64,000 bases of DNA from Actinomyces faecalis (lineage in GTDB: Bacteria; Actinomycetota; Actinomycetes; Actinomycetales; Actinomycetaceae), in contig NZ_CP063418.1 of NCBI RefSeq assembly GCF_013184985.2, forward strand, positions 2,542,001 through 2,606,000, written 5' to 3'. Below the pieces are notes generated by a model. It was not told the DNA's origin, made no database searches, and saw only the letters and a program-made list of their open reading frames with translations. Positions 33,334 to 44,095 of the stretch are shown here, one piece after another. The translations under genes and the position numbers were made by a program. Position 1 is the first letter of the stretch. Every line of letters starts with the position of its first letter.

Positions 33334-34692
33334 TCAGCCCTGCCCGTGCGGGCCTGCGGGACGGGCGTGGGGGCGACGACGCACCCCGGGACGGCAGCAG
33401 GCGTCCGGGCAGACGGTGTGGAAGGGCCCGGTGCCGGTAGTCGAGTCCGGCTCCACCTCCTCACCACGGGCGACGGCAGCCCGCTCCAGAAGGATATCGG
33501 CCAGCGAGGCGACAAAGGCCGGGTGCGTGCCCGCCGTTGCCGCTCGCACGTAGGGCAGGTGGAGGCTCTCAGCGGTCTGGCGGGCCTCGGTGTCCAGGTC
33601 GAAGACGACCTCCATGTGGTCCGCCACGAAGCCGATCGGCGCGACGACGACGCCCGTGGGCACCGCCACCGCCGTCCCGTCGGTCAGGCGCCCGACTGCC
33701 AGGGCCTCCAGGTGGTCGTTGACGTCAGGCTCCAGCCACCGGGCCTGGGGCGGGCCCGAGCGCGAGCAGTAGACCAGGTCCGTGCGCGGGTCCTCGGCCA
33801 GTCCCAGGCGCTCGCGGACCCGCGGCAGCAGGACCTCGGCCAGGCGCTGGTGCTGCTCGACGTAGGAGATCTCCGTGGACAGGTCCGGGGCCACACCCGG
33901 CTCCGCCACGGCCGGGCCGGCGCCAGCCGCCCGCTCCTGCGCGTGCGGGCCGGAGTCCTCCTCCATGCCGACCGGTACCGAGTGGGTCACCAGCACGAGC
34001 CTCACCCCGCTGGGCTCCACCCCCTGGGCCTGAAGCTGGCGGTAGGCGGCGACGATCGCGTCGACGTTGGCCTCCAGCATGCCGGGGGTGTTGTAGAAGG
34101 GGCGGGTCTTGTCCACCGTGAGCTCGACCGGCGCACCTCCGGCTCCACCGACCCGAGCAGCGGCGTCGGCCTCCCAGCCCTGACCGGTCTCACCGTCGGC
34201 GCCTGCGGCCAGGAGGGCGAGCGCACCAGCCGTGTCCTCACGGTACTGGCGGCAGCCGGAGTAGGAGCCGTAGGCGGAGGTGGTCATCGTCAGCACACGG
34301 CGAGCACCGCCGTCGGCCAGCGAGCGCATGGCCTCGGAGACGAAGGGGTGCCAGTTGCGGTTGCCGATGGCCACAGGCACGCGCGAGCCGCGGCGGGCGA
34401 GCTCGGCACGCAGGGCCTCCAGCATCTCGGCGTTGCGGGCGTTGATCGGGGAGACCCCGCCAAAGCGCCCGTAGTGCCCGGAGACCTCCAGCAGGCGGGA
34501 GTCAGGCACCCCACGTCCGGCCGTGGCGTTGCGCATGAAGGGCAGGACGTCGTCGGGGCCCGTGGGACCGCCGTAGGACAGGACGAGGACAGCGTCGTAG
34601 GGAGCCAGCGGGTCGGGCGACGACGGCCCAGCCTCCTGTCCTCCTGCGGAGACGGGCGAGCCGACGTGGGCGGGGACGGTAGTCTCAGTCAT
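33334..34692 (-). CDS. hemH: Coproporphyrin ferrochelatase with 2Fe-2S cysteines
   Basis: 452-residue ferrochelatase (CpfC) inserting Fe(II) into coproporphyrin III. VLVLSYGGPTGPDDV, HYGRFGGVSPINARNAEML and LVTHSVP identify the family. Cluster cysteines typical of actinobacterial enzymes are present: one in YSGCRQYRED and three near the C-terminus in TVCPDACCRPG. It is longer than the usual 320-370 residues because of loops around 180-200 and 255-285 and tails. The ATG at 34692 overlaps the hemA stop by 8 bp; frames extending further run inside hemA. Confidence 0.94.
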   Translation of the reverse strand: MTETTVPAHVGSPVSAGGQEAGPSSPDPLAPYDAVLVLSYGGPTGPDDVLPFMRNATAGRGVPDSRLLEVSGHYGRFGGVSPINARNAEMLEALRAELARRGSRVPVAIGNRNWHPFVSEAMRSLADGGARRVLTMTTSAYGSYSGCRQYREDTAGALALLAAGADGETGQGWEADAAARVGGAGGAPVELTVDKTRPFYNTPGMLEANVDAIVAAYRQLQAQGVEPSGVRLVLVTHSVPVGMEEDSGPHAQERAAGAGPAVAEPGVAPDLSTEISYVEQHQRLAEVLLPRVRERLGLAEDPRTDLVYCSRSGPPQARWLEPDVNDHLEALAVGRLTDGTAVAVPTGVVVAPIGFVADHMEVVFDLDTEARQTAESLHLPYVRAATAGTHPAFVASLADILLERAAVARGEEVEPDSTTGTGPFHTVCPDACCRPGVRRRPHARPAGPHGQG

Positions 34693-36103
34693 GGGTCCTC
34701 TCAGTCTGGACGGGCTGTCCTGAGGCAGGAGCGCCCCCGGTGACGTGGACCGGACAGGCCGTGGGAGCCTGGGCGCCAGCGAGCAGGGCACTGGTGACCT
34801 CCGGCCCCAGGAGCATCGGCAGTGCTGCCAGGTACTCCTCGTCCCGGCCGGCCTCCCCGGCCTGTCGGGCGGCGACGCTCGGGTGGTGGAGCAGCCGGGC
34901 CGCCAGACGGCGCAGCGCGCGGGCGGCGTCATCAGCGTCCACCACGCCGTCGCGCACACGCAGGCGAGCGACCTCGCGCTCGACCATCTCGTCGACGTGC
35001 GTGCGCAGCCCGGTGATGACGGGGTCCATACGACGCCCACCCGCCATGCGGGTGAAGGAAGCGACCTCCTCCCTCACGATCGCGCGGGCGGCCTCCACCT
35101 GCGCGGCCTCGGCCTCAGGCACTGACCTCTGGACGCTGGGAAGGTCGATAAGCAGGACGCCCGGCAGGCTGCCCACCGCTTCCTCGACGTCACGCATGAG
35201 CGCCAGGTCGAGGATGACGAGCGGACGCTCAGGCGGCTCGGCAGGCGAGCAGGGGTCCTCGTGGCGGTCCAGGAGGGCCGGTTCGACGGGCTGGCGCAGC
35301 CGGGCCGCAGGCTCGACCAGCTCGCGGGTGAGCACCGGGGCACCCAGGCCTCGGCAGGTGACCACGAGGTCCGCCAGCTCCAGGGCAGCTGGCAGCGTCT
35401 CCTCGGTGACGACACGCAGGTGGTGCCCGTCAGCAAAGGCCTGCACGCGGTCCGAGCGGGAGTAGACCTCCAGGTCCGTGACCCCGCGCTCACGCAGCGC
35501 GGTGACGGTGGCGCCGGCGTAGGCCCCGGTCCCCACCAGCAGGACCCGCACCCCGTCCAGGGGCGGAAGCTGCCGTGCTGCCAGGTCGAGGCCGACGGCG
35601 ACGACGCTGCGTCCGTTGCCGCTCAGCCCCGTGGAGCAGGCCACGCGCCGGGAGGTGGTTGAGGCGTGCTCGACGGCGCGAGCGAGCGCTCCGGTCAGGG
35701 TGCGGTCCTGGTGGGCCAGGATCATGGCGCGGCGCAGCTGGCCCGCGATCTCACGCTCACCTATGACCATGGACTCCAGCCCGGCTGCTGTCGCGAAGAG
35801 CTGGGCGACGGCGTCCACGCCGTGCCAGGAGCGCAGCGTGAGGGCGTCCAGGTCGGCTCGCGCGGCGAGGAAGCCGGTCACGGCCTCGCTGATCTCGCCA
35901 GCCACCTCATCAGGTCGGGAGCCTGTGGCGGCAGGCGCGTCAAGCAGGATGGCCAGGCGGTTGCAGGTCCCCAGCACCACCACGCCGTCGAGACCGGGGA
36001 CCGCGCTCAGGAGGTCAGGCCCCAGGTGCGCGACGACGCCACCCAGCCGGGCAACGAGGTCGAGCCCGTGGGTGTGGTGGTCAGCAGACAGAAGATGAAG
36101 CAC
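34685..36103 (-). CDS. hemA: Glutamyl-tRNA reductase
   Basis: 472-residue NADPH-dependent enzyme, first committed step of the C5 heme route. The catalytic Cys is in VVLGTCNRLAILLD (about 43-56), with EREIAGQLRRA and the Rossmann GVRVLLVGTGAYAGATV following, and a C-terminal dimerisation helix bundle. GTG start at 36103. It heads the minus-strand hem operon and is divergent from hemE across a 240-bp AT-rich region. Confidence 0.95.
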   Translation of the reverse strand: MLHLLSADHHTHGLDLVARLGGVVAHLGPDLLSAVPGLDGVVVLGTCNRLAILLDAPAATGSRPDEVAGEISEAVTGFLAARADLDALTLRSWHGVDAVAQLFATAAGLESMVIGEREIAGQLRRAMILAHQDRTLTGALARAVEHASTTSRRVACSTGLSGNGRSVVAVGLDLAARQLPPLDGVRVLLVGTGAYAGATVTALRERGVTDLEVYSRSDRVQAFADGHHLRVVTEETLPAALELADLVVTCRGLGAPVLTRELVEPAARLRQPVEPALLDRHEDPCSPAEPPERPLVILDLALMRDVEEAVGSLPGVLLIDLPSVQRSVPEAEAAQVEAARAIVREEVASFTRMAGGRRMDPVITGLRTHVDEMVEREVARLRVRDGVVDADDAARALRRLAARLLHHPSVAARQAGEAGRDEEYLAALPMLLGPEVTSALLAGAQAPTACPVHVTGGAPASGQPVQTERTHD

Positions 36104-36343
36104 AGCAGGGTGTATTCAAGCACCCGGGCAAAGAAAGGGCACAATGGGGAGCGGGAACGCGAGGAAATATGAGGACAAGGCGTCACTATCCGATGCGAAC
36201 ACATTGTCATGACCGTACCTTTTAGCGCACTACCAGTATTTTTTCTCGCTCTTCCGACCTCATCTGCGTAGATTGGGCACGACGATGGTTTTCCTTCCGG
36301 AATATCACGCGACGTCACCTTCCGCCGCCTTAAGGACTATTCC
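36104..36343. promoter_or_regulatory. Divergent hemA/hemE control region
   Basis: 240 bp, markedly AT-richer than the coding DNA, separating the two divergent halves of the heme locus. A TAGATT -10-like hexamer lies near 36270 on the plus strand. I see no clear operator. Heme- or iron-responsive control would be expected to act here (inference). Confidence 0.5.
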
Positions 36344-37612
36344 GTGACTACCCCCGCACACAATTCTTTCGACCGGTCCTCCGGTCCTGCTCCCGCGCTC
36401 CTGGAGGCGCTGAGGGGCCACCGCCCGCCGCGCACACCGGTGTGGTTCATGCGCCAGGCAGGCCGCTCGCTGCCCGAGTACCGCGCGATGCGCGCCGAGG
36501 TCGGCCTGGAGATGCTCGAGGTCTGCCTACGCCCGGAGCTGGCGGCAGAGGCGACTCTGCAGCCGGTACGCCGTCACGGCGTAGACGCCGCGGTCTTCTT
36601 CTCCGACATCATGGTGCCGCTGCGCCTGGCTGGAGTCGGGGTACGGATCGAGCCAGGCGTGGGTCCCGTCATCGACCGGCCTGTCCGCACGCACCAGGAC
36701 GTGGACGAGCTCGTCTCCCACCGCTACGGCGAGGACGGGTACGCCGCCGGGGTGGAGGCGGTGTCCCAGGGCGTACGCGCCGTCGTCGCCGAGCTGGGCA
36801 CGCCTGAGCGCCCAGGCAGTGACTGCGTCCTCAGCCCTCGCGGCCGCCAGCTGGGCGAGCGAGAGCTGGCAGGGCTGGCCCAGTCCCGCGGCGAGCACGG
36901 CTGGACCCCGGTCATCGGCTTCGGCGGGGCTCCCTTCACCCTCGCCGCCTACCTCGTGGAGGGACGTCCCTCTCGCGACCACCTGGCGGCCCGCACGCTC
37001 ATGCACGCTGACCCCGAGGCCTGGCACGCTCTCATGACCTGGTGCGCCGAGGTCAGCGGCCAGTTCATCGCGACCCAGGTCGAGGCCGGCGCCTCAGCCG
37101 CTCAGCTCTTCGACTCCTGGGCAGGATCCCTGGCGCCCGCGGACTACCGTCGCGCGGTCGCCCCCTACTCGGCGCAGGCTCTGGAGCACGCCCGTCAGGC
37201 CGTCTCCTCCACCACCGGCGCCAGCGTGCCGCTCATCCACTTCGGCACCGGCACCGCACGGATCCTGGCTGACATGCGCCAGGCGGGCGCTGACGCCGTC
37301 GGCGTGGACGACCGCACGGACCTGGGCGAGGCGATCGAGGACCTCAGTACCTCCCCGGACGGCCCCTGCCCGGTCCAGGGCAGTCTCGACCCGGCCCTGC
37401 TGGCTGCTCCCGCCCCGGTCCTGGCCGCCGCAGTCGACCGCTGCCTGGCGCTCGGACGCCGGGCGCCCGGTCACGTGGTCAACCTCGGTCACGGCGTGCC
37501 CGCGAGCACTGACCCGGCGGTACTCACCACCGTCGTCGCCCAGGTGCACGCGGACCGTCAGTGGGCTGAGGTCGCTGCCCTCTCCTGGCAGGGGCCGGAG
37601 GTCCAGGCATGA
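36344..37612 (+). CDS. hemE: Uroporphyrinogen decarboxylase
   Basis: 422-residue enzyme that converts uroporphyrinogen III to coproporphyrinogen III. PVWFMRQAGRSLPEYR (about 32-47) is the family signature, followed by FFSDIMVPL with the catalytic Asp. A modest insertion (SDCVLSPRGRQLGERELAG) lengthens it relative to the usual 340-360 residues. GTG start at 36344. First gene of the six-gene plus-strand hem operon; overlaps hemY by 4 bp. Confidence 0.95.
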   Translation: MTTPAHNSFDRSSGPAPALLEALRGHRPPRTPVWFMRQAGRSLPEYRAMRAEVGLEMLEVCLRPELAAEATLQPVRRHGVDAAVFFSDIMVPLRLAGVGVRIEPGVGPVIDRPVRTHQDVDELVSHRYGEDGYAAGVEAVSQGVRAVVAELGTPERPGSDCVLSPRGRQLGERELAGLAQSRGEHGWTPVIGFGGAPFTLAAYLVEGRPSRDHLAARTLMHADPEAWHALMTWCAEVSGQFIATQVEAGASAAQLFDSWAGSLAPADYRRAVAPYSAQALEHARQAVSSTTGASVPLIHFGTGTARILADMRQAGADAVGVDDRTDLGEAIEDLSTSPDGPCPVQGSLDPALLAAPAPVLAAAVDRCLALGRRAPGHVVNLGHGVPASTDPAVLTTVVAQVHADRQWAEVAALSWQGPEVQA

Positions 37613-39234
37613 CCCCGCAGGTACGGGACGCCGTCGTCGTGGGCGGCGGCATCGCCGGACTCTCTGCCGCCTGGCAGCTGTGCCAGGCCGGCCTGCGCCC
37701 GCTGCTCGTAGAGGCGCGCGGCTACACCGGCGGGCTCGTGGCTGCCGCCGAGGTCGGCGGGGCCAGGACGGACCTGGGCGCCGAGGGCTTCGTCATGCGA
37801 GGTCAGGCCGTCACGGAGATGGTCGACGCCCTCGGCCTCACGGTCACCGGCCCGTCGGGCGGCGGGGCCAGCCTCTTCCTTCCCCCGCTCGACGACGAGC
37901 CCTCCTCGGCAGGATGGGCGCGGCACCCCTTCCTCAAGGACTCCTTCCTCGGTATCCCGGCCCACCCTCTGGCTGAGGACGCCGTCGCCGTGCTGGGGCA
38001 GGCCGGTGCCGAGCGCGCCGCGGCCGACGCCACGCTGCCCGGCACGGTCGGTACCCAGCCAGGGGACCCGGCCGACCTCGCCTCCTTCGTACGCGCCCGC
38101 ATGGGCCAGACGGTCCTCGACCGCCTCGTGCGCCCCATCGTGGCCGGCATCCACACCTCGGACCCCACCGACCTGGCCGCGGACACCGTGGCTCCCGGCC
38201 TGCGCGAGGCCACGGCCAGGCTCGGCAGCCTGCAGGCCGCCGTCACCGAGCTGATCGAGCATCGTCGTGCCCGACGCCGGGCCGGGCAGGCCGCGGACGT
38301 GACGACCCACGGCGGCCTGACGGCCCTGACCGACGCACTGCGTGAGGCCGTCACCGCGGCCGGCGGACAGGTGCTCACCCGTACCGGCGCCCAGAGCCTG
38401 CGGCCGGCTCCCGACGCCCCCGGTTCCTGGGACCTGGAGGTCGCACCGACCGTACGTGGGGCGACGCCGTCGTCCGAGCCCGTCCCGACCGGGCCGAGCG
38501 AGCTCGTACGCACCAGCCGGCTCGTGCTGGCCTGCTCCGCCGGAGCCGCCCAGCGGCTCCTGGCAGGCGCCGGTACCGACGCCACGATCGAGGTGCCCGT
38601 GGGCTCCCCGATCGCGCGGGTCATGCTTGTGGTGCGCAGTGAGGAGCTTGACGCCGCCCCGGTCGGCTCCGGGCTGCTGGTGGCGCCAGTAGCCCCCGGG
38701 CAGGAGGCCGCCTCCTGCCCCGTGAGCGCCAAGGCCCTGTCGCATCTGAGTGTCAAATGGCCCTGGATCGGTGAGCAGCTGGCAGGGGTTCATGGCCCTC
38801 ATGTCCACGCCCTGCGGCTGTCCTATGGCCGCCCCGGCGAGCCGCGCCCCGAGATCAGCCTGGACCAGGCGCTGGAGGACGTCACGGTGCTCACCGGCCT
38901 GACCTCGCTGCTACGGCGTGAGGACGTCATCGCCCACACGACCGTGCGCTGGGACGGGACCCTGCCTCCAGTCACCCCCGCCTACCGAGAGCGCACCGCC
39001 CGGCTTGTCGACGACGTCGCCACCCTGCCCGGCCTGGCCGTCACCGGGGCCTGGGTGGCGGGAACCGGGATCGCGACCGTGGTCGAGCACGCCCGCACGC
39101 AGGCCGCTCGCCTGTCCGCCTCGCTCCAGCCGGCGCCTGCGCAGTCCGGCCTCGCCTACCCGGCAGCGGGTAACGTCGCTCTGGCCGGTGCCGACGCACC
39201 GACGTCCCTCACCCCGGAGCAGGAGCAGGCATGA
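37609..39234 (+). CDS. hemY: Coproporphyrinogen III oxidase (HemY/CgoX)
   Basis: 541-residue FAD enzyme forming coproporphyrin III in Gram-positive bacteria. The dinucleotide fold VVGGGIAGLSAAWQL starts at residue 6 and TGGLVAAAEVGGARTDLGAEGFV follows in the family pattern; the C-terminal GAWVAGTGIATVVEHAR closes the FAD site. Insertions around 280-300 are Pro/Ser-rich. Start and stop overlap both neighbours by 4 bp. Confidence 0.93.
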   Translation: MTPQVRDAVVVGGGIAGLSAAWQLCQAGLRPLLVEARGYTGGLVAAAEVGGARTDLGAEGFVMRGQAVTEMVDALGLTVTGPSGGGASLFLPPLDDEPSSAGWARHPFLKDSFLGIPAHPLAEDAVAVLGQAGAERAAADATLPGTVGTQPGDPADLASFVRARMGQTVLDRLVRPIVAGIHTSDPTDLAADTVAPGLREATARLGSLQAAVTELIEHRRARRRAGQAADVTTHGGLTALTDALREAVTAAGGQVLTRTGAQSLRPAPDAPGSWDLEVAPTVRGATPSSEPVPTGPSELVRTSRLVLACSAGAAQRLLAGAGTDATIEVPVGSPIARVMLVVRSEELDAAPVGSGLLVAPVAPGQEAASCPVSAKALSHLSVKWPWIGEQLAGVHGPHVHALRLSYGRPGEPRPEISLDQALEDVTVLTGLTSLLRREDVIAHTTVRWDGTLPPVTPAYRERTARLVDDVATLPGLAVTGAWVAGTGIATVVEHARTQAARLSASLQPAPAQSGLAYPAAGNVALAGADAPTSLTPEQEQA

Positions 39235-40427
39235 GCACCGTCCGACTAGGCACCCGCGGATCGGCCCTGGCGCTGACCCAGTCGGGCCTCGTGGCCCGGA
39301 TGCTGGAGCAGGCTGCGGCCCTTGCCGGGCAGGAGCTCCACGTCGAGCTCGTCCCCGTGCGCACGCGCGGCGACGTCGACCCCACGGCGCTGTCCCAGCT
39401 CGGCGGGGTCGGGGTCTTCGCCACGGCGCTGCGTGAGGCGCTCCTGGCCGGCGAGTGCGACCTGGCCGTCCACTCCTACAAGGACCTGCCCACCGCGACG
39501 GTGCCGGGCCTGCGGATCTCCGCCGTCCCACCGCGTGAGGACCCACGTGACGTGCTGTGCACGGTGGCCGGCACCGGACTCGCCCACCTGCCCGACGGCG
39601 CTCGCGTGGGTACCGGCTCCCCCCGGCGCGCCGCCCAGCTGCTCGCCCAGCGCCCGGACCTGGAGATCGTGCCGATCCGCGGCAACGTCCCCACGCGGCT
39701 GGCGCGCGTGGTGGGATCGGTCGTCAACGCCGACGGCCCCATGGGGGCCACCACTGAGCCGGACCTGGACGCCGTCGTCCTCGCCCTGTCCGGGATGAGG
39801 CGGCTGGGCCTGGAGGACTACGCCAGCCAGCCGCTGGCCGCACGCTGCGGCGCCCGCTCCCAGGCCGAGGCGCAGGACCTCCCCGAGGAGGGCTCGCCTA
39901 CCGGTCCTGAGCCGTGGATGCTTCCCGCAGCGGCCCAGGGCGCACTGGCCGTCGAGACGCGAGACCGTGTCTCCTCCGAGCTGCCCGTCCTGGCGGTGGC
40001 GCTCGCCCTGGTTGACGACCCGGCGACCCGTGCCTGCGCTGACGCCGAACGCTCCCTCATGCGCGAGCTCGCTGCGGGCTGCGCCGCACCTGTGGGGGCA
40101 CTGGCCCGGCCCCTCGACGCGGCCGACGAGGCTGTCGCGGACCGTGACCTGCCGACCGAGCCCGGCACGGCCTGGGCGCCCGGTCACGACCAGGCGCCCG
40201 CCATCTGCCTGGAGGCCGTCGCGGCCTCGCTCGACGGCACCCGGCTGCGCCGTGCGAGCGCCACCGGGCGACTGGAGGAGGCCGAGGACCTGGGCCGTCG
40301 CGTCGCCGAGCGGCTCCTGGCGGACGGCGCCGCCCAGATCACTGACCTGCAGGCCTCCAAGGGCCGTCCCGGGGCAGGCAGCACCGGCCCGCACGCTGCC
40401 GCCGTCAAGGACTCCAGGACGCCATGA
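39231..40427 (+). CDS. hemC: Hydroxymethylbilane synthase (porphobilinogen deaminase)
   Basis: 398-residue enzyme joining four porphobilinogens. LGTRGSALALTQS at the N-terminus and VHSYKDLPT are diagnostic. The cofactor-carrying Cys lies in ELAAGCAAPVGA (about residue 284). An insertion around 213-228 (QDLPEEGSPTGPEP) explains the length above the usual 310-320. Overlaps hemY and hemD by 4 bp each. Confidence 0.95.
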   Translation: MSTVRLGTRGSALALTQSGLVARMLEQAAALAGQELHVELVPVRTRGDVDPTALSQLGGVGVFATALREALLAGECDLAVHSYKDLPTATVPGLRISAVPPREDPRDVLCTVAGTGLAHLPDGARVGTGSPRRAAQLLAQRPDLEIVPIRGNVPTRLARVVGSVVNADGPMGATTEPDLDAVVLALSGMRRLGLEDYASQPLAARCGARSQAEAQDLPEEGSPTGPEPWMLPAAAQGALAVETRDRVSSELPVLAVALALVDDPATRACADAERSLMRELAAGCAAPVGALARPLDAADEAVADRDLPTEPGTAWAPGHDQAPAICLEAVAASLDGTRLRRASATGRLEEAEDLGRRVAERLLADGAAQITDLQASKGRPGAGSTGPHAAAVKDSRTP

Positions 40428-41365
40428 CCACCACGGCCACCACCTCATCTAGCGGGAGCCCGGCTGACAGCGTGCACCAGGCGCTGGCCGGCCGTCGCGT
40501 GCTCCTCGGCCGCTCACGCACCGACGATCCCTTCGCCAGGGTCCTGCGCGAGGCCGGAGCCGAGGTCGACGCCCTGGCCCTGACGGTGACGAGCCCGGGC
40601 AAGCCTGAGGAGGTTGAACGGGCTCGCACGCTCATCAGCTCCGGCTGGCCGGAGTGGGTCGTGGTCACCAGCGCCCAGACCCTTGAGGTCCTTGACCTCT
40701 CCCGGCTCGGAGCCTCAGGGGAGGCTGGTGACGGTGCCGTGCGTGGCGACAGGCAGGACAGCGTCTCGACCCGCCTCTCCGAGGACGGCTGCCTGCTCCT
40801 GCCACCTACCCGCCTGGCCGCCGTCGGGCCTCGCACCGCCCGTGCCCTGGCGGCCGTCACCGGCCGGCAGCCGGACGTCGTCGGAGGCTCTGACGCCGAG
40901 GCGCTGGCCCAGGCCCTGGAGGACGCCGGGGTGGGACCCGGCACGCGGGTCCTGCTGCCGCAGTCAGCCATCGCCCGCCCGGTCCTGGCCGAGCGGCTGG
41001 AGGGGCTGGGCGCGCAGGTCCAGCGTGCCGCTGTCTACACCACCCTCACCGCTCCTGCCTCCTCCCTGCCCCCGACCTTCGCCAAGAGCTGGCGCTGCGG
41101 CCTCTGGGACGCCGTCCTCCTGACCTCGGGCTCCGCGGTCCGGGCCCTGATCGAGCTGTCAGGACCTGCCCCCACCGGCACCGCCGTCGTCACCCTCGGC
41201 CGCCCCAGCCAGCTGGCCGCGCAGGCGGCAGGGCTACAGGTCGCGGCAGTCGCCCCGACCCCGACGGCTGACGGCGTTCTCAGGGCCGTCAGCCAGGCGC
41301 TGGACCGGCAGGCCCGGCAGGTCGCCGCGCCCTCGTCCCACGAGGCGGGAGCCCCACCGCCCTGA
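40424..41365 (+). CDS. hemD: Uroporphyrinogen-III synthase
   Basis: 313-residue cyclase closing the tetrapyrrole ring. Sequence in this family is weakly conserved, but [26 protein letters not shown], the [13 protein letters not shown] region and [17 protein letters not shown] are recognisable, and position between hemC and hemB supports it. A 76-bp gap follows before hemB. Confidence 0.9.
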   Translation: MTTTATTSSSGSPADSVHQALAGRRVLLGRSRTDDPFARVLREAGAEVDALALTVTSPGKPEEVERARTLISSGWPEWVVVTSAQTLEVLDLSRLGASGEAGDGAVRGDRQDSVSTRLSEDGCLLLPPTRLAAVGPRTARALAAVTGRQPDVVGGSDAEALAQALEDAGVGPGTRVLLPQSAIARPVLAERLEGLGAQVQRAAVYTTLTAPASSLPPTFAKSWRCGLWDAVLLTSGSAVRALIELSGPAPTGTAVVTLGRPSQLAAQAAGLQVAAVAPTPTADGVLRAVSQALDRQARQVAAPSSHEAGAPPP

Positions 41366-41441
41366 GCCGGCACCTCCGTCCAGGCCCGTCCACTGCCCAC
41401 CGCCCCTGAGCCGACCCTCCTCTGACAGACGAAGGACCCTC

Positions 41442-42497
41442 ATGACCGACTACTCCACCTCTCCCGCCGCCACCTTCCTCTCCTCCCGGGGCGTCCCGGC
41501 CCCCCAGGCGCCCACCGTGCGCCCGCGGCGGCTACGCACCACGCCCGCCATGCGCGGGCTCGTGACCGAGACACGCGTGAGCCCGGCCCAGCTCGTCTAC
41601 CCCGCCTTCGTGCGTGAGGGGATCAGCGAGCCTCGCGAGATCGCTGCGATGCCGGGGCAGTACCAGCACACTCTGGACTCCCTTCGTCGCGAGGCCGTGG
41701 CGCTGGTGGAGGCCGGCGTCGGCTCGATCGACCTGTTCGGCGTGCCCGAGGCACGCGACGCCGCCGGGACCCAGGCGTGGGCCGAGGAGGGCATCCTCAA
41801 CCGTGGGATCGCCGCTGTGCGTGAGGAGGTGGGAGACGCCCTCGTCGTGTGCGCGGATACCTGCCTGGACGAGTTCACCGAGCACGGGCACTGCGGCCTC
41901 GTACGCGGCGAGGAGTCGGGGCGTCGCGCCGGCGAGGTGGACAACGACGCCACCCTCGCCCTCTACCAGGCCATGGCGGTCTCCCAGGCCGAGGCCGGCG
42001 CCCACATGGTCTCGCCCTCGGGCATGATGGACGGCCAGATCGCTGCGATCCGCCAGGCCCTGGACGCCACCGGGCACGACGACGTCGCCGTCATGGCCTA
42101 CTCCGCCAAGTACGCCTCGGCCTACTTCGGTCCCTTCCGTGAGGCCGTGGGCTCCACGCTCACGGGCGACCGGCGTACCTACCAGCAGGACCCGGCCAAC
42201 CGCCGCGAAGGGCTTCGCGAGGCGATGCTGGACATCGCCGAGGGCGCCGATATCGTCATGGTCAAGCCCGCTGGCCCCTACCTCGACGTCCTGGCCGACG
42301 TCGCCGCCGCCTCACCGGTACCGGTCGCCGCCTACCAGGTCTCGGGCGAGTACGCGATGGTGGAGGCTGCAGCCGCTCAGGGCTGGATCGACCGCGAGCG
42401 TGTCATCATGGAGTCGGTCACCGGCATCGTGCGCGCCGGGGCCGGTACCGTGCTGACCTACTGGGCCCGCGAGGTCGCCCGGCTGCTGGCCCGCTGA
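41442..42497 (+). CDS. hemB: Delta-aminolevulinic acid dehydratase
   Basis: 351-residue porphobilinogen synthase. Schiff-base lysines are in [15 protein letters not shown] and [10 protein letters not shown]. The metal loop reads [13 protein letters not shown]: two of the three zinc cysteines are kept and the middle one is Asp, intermediate between Zn- and Mg-type enzymes. The ATG follows AGACGAAGGACC. Confidence 0.95.
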   Translation: MTDYSTSPAATFLSSRGVPAPQAPTVRPRRLRTTPAMRGLVTETRVSPAQLVYPAFVREGISEPREIAAMPGQYQHTLDSLRREAVALVEAGVGSIDLFGVPEARDAAGTQAWAEEGILNRGIAAVREEVGDALVVCADTCLDEFTEHGHCGLVRGEESGRRAGEVDNDATLALYQAMAVSQAEAGAHMVSPSGMMDGQIAAIRQALDATGHDDVAVMAYSAKYASAYFGPFREAVGSTLTGDRRTYQQDPANRREGLREAMLDIAEGADIVMVKPAGPYLDVLADVAAASPVPVAAYQVSGEYAMVEAAAAQGWIDRERVIMESVTGIVRAGAGTVLTYWAREVARLLAR

Positions 42498-42592
42498 CCC
42501 TCCCCCCTGACGGCGCGCCGAGCAGACAGCGTGAGCACCGCCGTCGTCCCTCATCCCACTCGCTCCTGACCACCTGACGGAAGGTCCTGATC

Positions 42593-44062
42593 ATGACCAC
42601 CAACCAGCAGCTCTTCGACGACGCCCGCGCCCTCATCCCCGGCGGCGTGGACTCCCCCGTGCGCGCCTTCGGGTCCGTGGGCGGGGCACCGGTCTTCATC
42701 GACCACGCGGCCGGGGCACGGGTCACCAGCGCCGAGGGACGCGAGTACGTCGACCTCGTGGGCTCGTGGGGGCCGGCGCTGCTGGGGCACTCCCACCCGG
42801 CCGTCGTGGCCGCGGTGCAGGAGGCCGCAGCCAAGGGACTGTCCTTCGGGGCCCCCACCGAGACCGAGACGCTGCTGGCGCGCGAGGTGCGGCGCCGGGT
42901 GCCGGCAGCCGAGCGCGTACGCTTCGTGTCCACCGGTACCGAGGCCACGATGACGGCGATCCGGCTGGCGCGCGGGTTCACCGGACGTGACCTCGTGGTC
43001 AAGTTCGCCGGCTGCTACCACGGGCACAGCGACAGCCTGCTCTCAGCCGCTGGCTCCGGTGTGGCCACGGGCGGCCTGCCCGGCAGCGCAGGCGTGCCGG
43101 CGTCGATCGCCTCCCAGACGATCGTGCTTCCCTATAACAACGTCGATGCCCTGCGCGAGTGCCTCGCCGCACGAGGGGAGGAGATCGCTGCCGTCATCAC
43201 CGAGCCGGCGCCCGCGAATATGGGCATCGTCCCGCCTTCCCCTGGCTTCAACGCTGCGATCCGTGAGGTGACCTCGGCCCACGGCGCCCTCATGATCGCC
43301 GACGAGGTGCTCTCCGGGTTCCGCGTGGGACCCGCCGGCATGTGGGGCCTAGAGGCCCTGGACGGGTGGGTTGACGCCGGCGCGACCGGGCCGTCGGCGA
43401 CGCCTGCCTGGCGGGCGTCCGAGGGTGCAGCCGACAGTGCTGAGGCCGGGAGTGTGGCTGTGGTGCCGTCGTCGGCCAGCACGTGGGGCGAGGACTGGCG
43501 TGAGCGTGCTGCGTGGGTGCCGGACCTGCTGACCTTCGGCAAGGTCGTGGGCGGCGGGATGCCGCTGGCGGCGGTGGCCGGACGCGCCGAGGTCATGGAG
43601 ATGCTGGCGCCCCTGGGGCCGGTGTACCAGGCGGGGACGTTGTCCGGGAACCCGTTGGCCACCGCCGCTGGCCTGCTCACGCTCCAGCTGGCCGACGACG
43701 CCGTCTACACCACGGTGGCACGCCGTTCCCAGGAGATTGGGGAGGTCATCAGCCAGGCGCTCTGCGCTGAGGGCGTGGCGCACCGGGTGCAGCGCTCCGG
43801 GTCGCTGTTCTCCGTGATGTTCGGGGCCGAGGCCGCCGAGCACGGCGTGCGCGACTACGACCAGGCACGTGCCCAGGAGGCTTTCCGCTTCGCGCCCTTC
43901 TTCCACGCCTTCCTGGAGGCTGGTGTGGCGCTGCCGCCCAGCGTCTTCGAGGCCTACTTCGTCTCTGCCGCCCACGGCGAGGCTGACCTGGAGCGGATTG
44001 CCGAGGCCGCGCCATCAGCCGCCCGGGCCGCGGCTCAGGCCAAGGCGTCTGCTCAGGGCTAG
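42593..44062 (+). CDS. hemL: Glutamate-1-semialdehyde 2,1-aminomutase
   Basis: 489-residue PLP enzyme yielding 5-aminolevulinate. [14 protein letters not shown] near the N-terminus, the Schiff-base Lys in [13 protein letters not shown] and [11 protein letters not shown] are family landmarks. About 45 extra residues (260-305, Ala/Ser-rich) are inserted just before the active-site Lys loop, a region normally short. ATG preceded by CGGAAGGTCC. Ends the plus-strand hem operon. Confidence 0.95.
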   Translation: MTTNQQLFDDARALIPGGVDSPVRAFGSVGGAPVFIDHAAGARVTSAEGREYVDLVGSWGPALLGHSHPAVVAAVQEAAAKGLSFGAPTETETLLAREVRRRVPAAERVRFVSTGTEATMTAIRLARGFTGRDLVVKFAGCYHGHSDSLLSAAGSGVATGGLPGSAGVPASIASQTIVLPYNNVDALRECLAARGEEIAAVITEPAPANMGIVPPSPGFNAAIREVTSAHGALMIADEVLSGFRVGPAGMWGLEALDGWVDAGATGPSATPAWRASEGAADSAEAGSVAVVPSSASTWGEDWRERAAWVPDLLTFGKVVGGGMPLAAVAGRAEVMEMLAPLGPVYQAGTLSGNPLATAAGLLTLQLADDAVYTTVARRSQEIGEVISQALCAEGVAHRVQRSGSLFSVMFGAEAAEHGVRDYDQARAQEAFRFAPFFHAFLEAGVALPPSVFEAYFVSAAHGEADLERIAEAAPSAARAAAQAKASAQG

Positions 44063-44095
44063 GGGCAGAGCGCCAGGACACCGGCCGGACCAGGG

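Noticed and set aside
33157-34743. 528-codon plus-strand frame opposite hemQ and hemH
   Set aside because: Shadow of two unmistakable heme genes; no ribosome site or motif.
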